Shown piece after piece: positions 3,968-7,010 of a DNA stretch of 7,010 nt. The stretch is taken from NCBI GenBank assembly GCA_017848205.1, contig JAGDDO010000482.1, positions 1-7,010 of the forward strand, in the 5' to 3' direction. Each line of letters starts with the position of its first letter. The first letter of the stretch is position 1. This DNA is from Oscillospiraceae bacterium (GTDB lineage: Bacteria > Bacillota_A > Clostridia > Oscillospirales > Ruminococcaceae). The position numbers and the translations under genes were made by a program. Below the pieces are notes generated by a model. That model saw only the letters and a list, made by a program, of their open reading frames with translations. It ran no database searches and was not told where the DNA came from.

Positions 3968-6598
3968 ATGTTAAAAAAAATCAAGATAAGCGATCTGGCA
4001 AAGGATCTCGGTGTATCAGGAAATGATGTAGCAGAACTTATGGGAGAGTTTTCCGAAGCTAAGAAGAAGCCTTCATCTACTCTCACAGAAGAGGAAATAA
4101 ACTTAGTTCTTGAACATTTCACACAGGAGAATCAGGTAGCCAGTCTGGATGCCTACTTTGACCAGAGAAATCACAGGCAGGAAGCAAAAGCACCTGAAAA
4201 GAAGGAAGAAAAGAGTGCTCCTGCCGAGAATAAAAAGCCTGAGAACAAGAAGCCAAAGACTCAGGAAAAACCTGCCGCTAAGCCTGAAGAAAAGGTAACA
4301 GAAAAGCCGGCCGCAAAACCAGCTGAAAAACCTGCAAAGGCTGAAAAGGCAGAAAAGACTGAAAAGAAAACTGAAGAAACGGTTAAACCAGTTAAGGAAG
4401 AAAGCAAAGCTGATGATAAGAAGGAATCGGTAGAGAATATGAATCAAAAGAATAACAGCATACCAGATACTGAATCACCAAAGCAGCAGCCTAAAAAGCA
4501 GAAGGACTTTTCAAGACCGCTTCAGCAGAAGCAGCCGAAGCCGGTACGCAAGCCGGAAGAAAAGAGCGGATCAAACCAGCGCGGAGAAAAGACAAGTCTC
4601 AATGCAAATATGGCATCCTCTGTTCCGGAAAAGTCTGTAAGAACAGTTGACACACGCGGAAGCTATGTTGAACTCGACAAGTACAACGAAAGATACGAAC
4701 AGATAGCTCCGAAGAGCCACAGCAAGGACAACTACACAAAGAAGCAGAAGATCAATCAGAAATCTGCTCAGAAGAACAAGCATCTTTCAAAGAAGGAAAC
4801 TGAAACTGAAAAGCTTCGCCGTCTTGAACTCGAAAGAGCAAGAAAGCAGCAGCTCAAGGTCCTCATTCCGGACAGCATCGTTGTAAGCGAACTCGCTTCA
4901 CGACTCAAGGTAACAGTTTCTGAAGTAATCAAGAAGCTCATGGGCCTCGGCGTAATGGCTTCAATAAATGAAGAGATCGACTTCGATACAGCATCACTCA
5001 TCGCTGAGGAACTCGGCGCAAAGGTTGAAAAGGAAGTTATCGTTACTATTGAGGAAAGACTTATCGATGACAACGACTCAGAGGAAGATATGGTCGAAAG
5101 AGATCCTGTCGTTGTTGTAATGGGTCACGTTGACCACGGTAAAACTTCACTTCTCGACAACATCAGAAAGGCACACGTAACTGATACGGAAGCCGGCGGT
5201 ATCACACAGCACATCGGTGCTTACAAGGTTCGTGTTGGCGAAAAGCACATCACATTCCTTGATACACCTGGCCACGAAGCATTTACAGCAATGCGTGCAA
5301 GAGGTGCATCTGTAACAGATATCGCTATTCTCGTTGTTGCTGCCGATGACGGTATCATGCCGCAGACAGTTGAAGCTATCAACCATGCAAAGGCTGCAGG
5401 CGTATCCATCATCGTTGCTATCAACAAGATGGACAAGGAAGGCGCAAATCCTGACAAGGTAAAGCAGGAACTTACAGAACACGGCCTCGTTATCGAAGAA
5501 TGGGGCGGCGACATCATCTGTGTACCTGTATCAGCCAAGACAGGCGAAGGTATCAAGGAACTCCTCGAAAACGTACTTCTCGTTGCCGAATTCCGTGAAC
5601 TCAAGGCTAATCCGAACAGACTTGCAAAGGGTGCTGTTATCGAAGCAAGACTCGACAAGGGCCGCGGTCCTATCGCAACACTTCTCGTTCAGAACGGTAC
5701 ACTTCACCAGGGCGACATCATCATCGCAGGTACATCTGTCGGCCGTGTAAGAGTTATGACAAACGACAAGGGCAAGGAAGTCAAGTCTGCAGGTCCTTCA
5801 GTTCCTGTTGAGATCACAGGTCTTGCTGAAGTACCAAGTGCAGGTGACACATTCAACGCCGTTGAAGACGAAAGACTTGCACGTGAACTCGTTGAACAGA
5901 GAAAGCACGAAGCCAAGGAAGAACACTTCAAAGCGTACCAGAAAGTCACACTCGACAACCTCTTCAGCCAGATCGCTGAAGGCGACATCAAGGAACTCCC
6001 TCTCATCGTCAAGGCTGACGTACAGGGTTCTGTTGAAGCCGTTACACAGTCACTTGAAAAGCTTTCAAATGACGAAGTACGCGTAAGAGTTATCCACGGC
6101 GGCGTAGGTACAGTAACTGAAGGCGACCTCATGCTCGCAAATGCTTCAAACGCTATCATCATCGGATTCAACGTAAGACCGGACCCTGTAATTGCAGAAA
6201 ATGCAAAGAAGGACGGCATCGACATCCGTCTCTACAGGATCATCTACGATGCAATTGAAGAGATCGAAACAGCTATGAAGGGTATGCTTGCTCCGAAGTT
6301 CCGCGAGAACCTCATGGGACGTATCGAGGTAAGACAGGTATACAAGATCTCCAACGTTGGTACTATCGCAGGTGCGTACGTGCTTGACGGTAAGGTTACA
6401 AGACAGTGCGAGATCAGAGTTGTACGTGACGGTATCGTTATTGCCGAAGACAAGATCGACAGCCTCAAGCGTTTCAAGGACGACGCAAAGGAAGTTGCTT
6501 CCGGATTTGAATGCGGTATCGGTCTTGAACGTTTCAACGACATCAAGGAAGGCGATATTTTCGAAGCCTTCATCATGGAAGAGTATAGAGAGGACTAA
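3968..6598 (+). CDS. infB: Translation initiation factor IF-2
   Basis: IF-2 is the GTPase that places initiator fMet-tRNA on the 30S subunit and drives 50S joining. The 876-residue protein begins with an IF2_N module (1-55), then a charged low-complexity linker (about 65-295), a second IF2_N module (about 298-355, [20 protein letters not shown]), the G domain, and domains binding ribosome and tRNA. All G motifs are intact: GHVDHGKT (386-393), GGITQHIG (410-417), DTPGHE (432-437), NKMD (486-489) and SAK (522-524). Domain II covers about 547-640, domain III about 660-770, and the fMet-tRNA-binding C-terminal domain about 780-876. The length exceeds that of Bacillus IF-2 because of the linker. 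An in-frame ATG at codon 158 could give a shorter isoform. It shares the rimP-nusA promoter. Confidence 0.98.
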   Translation: MLKKIKISDLAKDLGVSGNDVAELMGEFSEAKKKPSSTLTEEEINLVLEHFTQENQVASLDAYFDQRNHRQEAKAPEKKEEKSAPAENKKPENKKPKTQEKPAAKPEEKVTEKPAAKPAEKPAKAEKAEKTEKKTEETVKPVKEESKADDKKESVENMNQKNNSIPDTESPKQQPKKQKDFSRPLQQKQPKPVRKPEEKSGSNQRGEKTSLNANMASSVPEKSVRTVDTRGSYVELDKYNERYEQIAPKSHSKDNYTKKQKINQKSAQKNKHLSKKETETEKLRRLELERARKQQLKVLIPDSIVVSELASRLKVTVSEVIKKLMGLGVMASINEEIDFDTASLIAEELGAKVEKEVIVTIEERLIDDNDSEEDMVERDPVVVVMGHVDHGKTSLLDNIRKAHVTDTEAGGITQHIGAYKVRVGEKHITFLDTPGHEAFTAMRARGASVTDIAILVVAADDGIMPQTVEAINHAKAAGVSIIVAINKMDKEGANPDKVKQELTEHGLVIEEWGGDIICVPVSAKTGEGIKELLENVLLVAEFRELKANPNRLAKGAVIEARLDKGRGPIATLLVQNGTLHQGDIIIAGTSVGRVRVMTNDKGKEVKSAGPSVPVEITGLAEVPSAGDTFNAVEDERLARELVEQRKHEAKEEHFKAYQKVTLDNLFSQIAEGDIKELPLIVKADVQGSVEAVTQSLEKLSNDEVRVRVIHGGVGTVTEGDLMLANASNAIIIGFNVRPDPVIAENAKKDGIDIRLYRIIYDAIEEIETAMKGMLAPKFRENLMGRIEVRQVYKISNVGTIAGAYVLDGKVTRQCEIRVVRDGIVIAEDKIDSLKRFKDDAKEVASGFECGIGLERFNDIKEGDIFEAFIMEEYRED
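4265..4375 (+). repeat. Low-complexity Lys/Glu/Pro/Ala repeat in the IF-2 linker
   Basis: Residues 100-136 of IF-2 repeat short units such as [21 protein letters not shown] and [11 protein letters not shown]. The degenerate tandem codons suggest growth by slippage or unequal crossing. The linker is expected to be disordered or helical and is the part of IF-2 that varies most in length between strains. Confidence 0.7.
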
Positions 6599-6608
6599 TT
6601 ATCCCCAC

Positions 6609-6640
6609 CCCCCAGCCCCCCACCCGGAGGGGGGGGGGAG
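6609..6640. repeat. C-run/G-run hairpin between infB and rbfA
   Basis: Six C (6616-6621), A, and CCC (6623-6625) face a run of ten G (6629-6638) across a GGA loop; the stem has 9 G:C pairs with one mismatch. More C runs lie upstream (6604-6613). It starts just after the infB stop codon. No U tract follows, so it is not an ordinary terminator; it might slow or protect transcript 3' ends. The pattern resembles dispersed intergenic GC palindromes. Confidence 0.6.
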
Positions 6641-6645
6641 ATGGA

Positions 6646-6696
6646 GAATACAGCCCCGTCGGAAGTGGGATGAAGAATACACTCCCTTCAGAAGTG
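6646..6696 (+). repeat. Imperfect 22-bp direct repeat, period 29
   Basis: GAATACAGCCCCGTCGGAAG (plus TG, 6646-6667) recurs as GAATACACTCCCTTCAGAAG (plus TG, 6675-6696), matching at 18 of 22 positions. The second copy is part of the hairpin at 6674-6702. Confidence 0.6.
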
Positions 6697-6702
6697 TATT
6701 CT
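6674..6702. repeat. Hairpin with 10-bp perfect stem
   Basis: AGAATACACT (6674-6683) pairs with AGTGTATTCT (6693-6702) across a 9-nt loop (CCCTTCAGA). No U tract follows, so I see a repeat or RNA-structure element rather than a terminator. It shares ATACACTCCCT with the next hairpin. Confidence 0.65.
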
Positions 6703-6732
6703 CTGTTAAGGATGTTTTCCTCTGGAACGGAT

Positions 6733-6759
6733 ACATACACTCCCTCAGGGAGTGTATGT
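6733..6759. repeat. Hairpin with 12-bp perfect stem before rbfA
   Basis: ACATACACTCCC (6733-6744) pairs with GGGAGTGTATGT (6748-6759) across a TCA loop. It ends 12 bases before the rbfA ribosome binding site and is followed by CCCGAAATAGAAAAGG, with no U tract. It may be an mRNA processing or stability element, or a repeat copy. Confidence 0.7.
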
Positions 6760-6787
6760 CCCGAAATAGAAAAGGAGGCTGAAAGTA

Positions 6788-7010
6788 ATGGCAAGTTTTA
6801 AAGCAGGACGACTTGGAGAAGATATAAAAAGAGAACTTACTGCCATCATGCGTGAGCTGAAGGATCCTAGAATTGCGGAGTTTCTTACTATAGTAAGAGT
6901 CGATCTTTCAAACGATCTTTCACACTGCAAGGTGTATGTATCAAGCTTTGAGGGCATTGAAAAGGCTAAGGAGTCTGTAAAGGGACTCACAAGTGCTTCC
7001 GGATATATAA
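6788..7010 (+). CDS. rbfA: Ribosome-binding factor A, 5' part
   Basis: RbfA is a KH-fold cytoplasmic protein that binds the immature 30S subunit near the 5' end of 16S rRNA and helps its late maturation and cold adaptation. The first 74 codons are present; the window ends within the gene. The family pattern is clear: FKAGRLGEDIKRELTAIMRE (4-23), LKDPRI (24-29), VRVDLSNDLSHCKVYVS (36-52), and the start of the KH signature, SASGYI (69-74). AAGGAGG at 6772-6778 lies 9 bases before the ATG, which settles the start. The position after infB is standard, but the gap of about 190 bp full of hairpins is wider than the gaps between the other genes here, so expression may be partly uncoupled from infB. 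Confidence 0.95.
   Translation, partial: MASFKAGRLGEDIKRELTAIMRELKDPRIAEFLTIVRVDLSNDLSHCKVYVSSFEGIEKAKESVKGLTSASGYI

Noticed and set aside
4103..4447. Minus-strand frame rich in Phe, Leu and Arg opposite the IF-2 linker
   Set aside because: It is the antisense shadow of AAG/GAA-rich codons; the Phe/Leu bias follows directly from Lys/Glu codons on the other strand.
5221..5658. Minus-strand open frames opposite the IF-2 G domain
   Set aside because: These are shadows of a clearly coding, highly conserved region, Ser/Thr-rich, with no ribosome binding site or recognisable domain.
6733..6762. Strong hairpin before rbfA as an intrinsic terminator
   Set aside because: No U tract follows on either strand, and the rbfA ribosome binding site starts 12 bases later.
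6573..6794. Minus-strand open frame across the infB-rbfA gap with a Pro- and Gly-rich stretch (PSPPPLRVGGWGVG)
   Set aside because: The translation comes from the C-run/G-run palindrome and hairpins; such repeats give this spurious peptide. It has no ribosome binding site and is antisense to the operon.

Overview
The window looks like the chromosome of a Gram-positive clostridial bacterium, probably Ruminococcus or a close relative in the Oscillospiraceae. The evidence is the gene order rimP-nusA-ylxR-ylxQ-infB-rbfA (the Firmicutes nusA-infB operon), GGAGG-type ribosome binding sites before nearly every gene, sigma-A promoters close to consensus, moderate GC, and codon use rich in AAG, GAA and CTT/CTC. 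The genus is an inference; the operon is not in doubt. || Left edge (1-430): the 3' end of an unidentified plus-strand gene, open in two different frames as if frameshifted; a 14-bp perfect terminator hairpin suited to stopping transcription from both sides; and a MITE/REP-like palindromic element of about 115 bp made of three hairpins inside imperfect TA-ended inverted repeats. || Region 428-1290 (minus strand): one gene for a membrane-anchored zinc metallopeptidase (HEITH plus a downstream DEGLA glutamate, gluzincin type). Its promoter is nearly perfect (TTGACA, 17 bp, extended TACAAT). A 21-bp palindrome lies just past the predicted transcription start, and a related 21-bp site covers the -35 box, so this gene looks tightly regulated by an unseen repressor. 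|| Region 1276-1563 (plus strand): a short open frame with a Gly/Ser/Cys-rich tail, no ribosome binding site and no ATG, overlapping the peptidase promoter. It is probably a 5'-truncated remnant. || Region 1591-7010 (plus strand): an extended -10 promoter, a short leader with a terminator-like hairpin (a candidate NusA-responsive attenuator), then rimP, nusA, rnpM (ylxR), ylxQ, infB and the start of rbfA. These proteins link transcription elongation and termination (NusA), RNase P modulation (RnpM), a k-turn-type RNA-binding protein (YlxQ), translation initiation (IF2) and 30S maturation (RimP, RbfA). Genes from rimP to infB are packed tightly. By contrast, the infB-rbfA gap of about 190 bp is full of repeats: a C-run/G-run hairpin, a 22-bp imperfect direct repeat and two strong hairpins sharing the ATACACTCCCT motif. 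|| Oddities inside the operon are an Arg in place of the second Gly of the NusA KH1 GxxG loop, a long Lys/Glu/Pro/Ala linker in IF2, and a start-codon ambiguity in rimP. I see no clear new multi-gene system. The best leads are the dual-operator peptidase gene, the composite palindromic element and the rimP leader.
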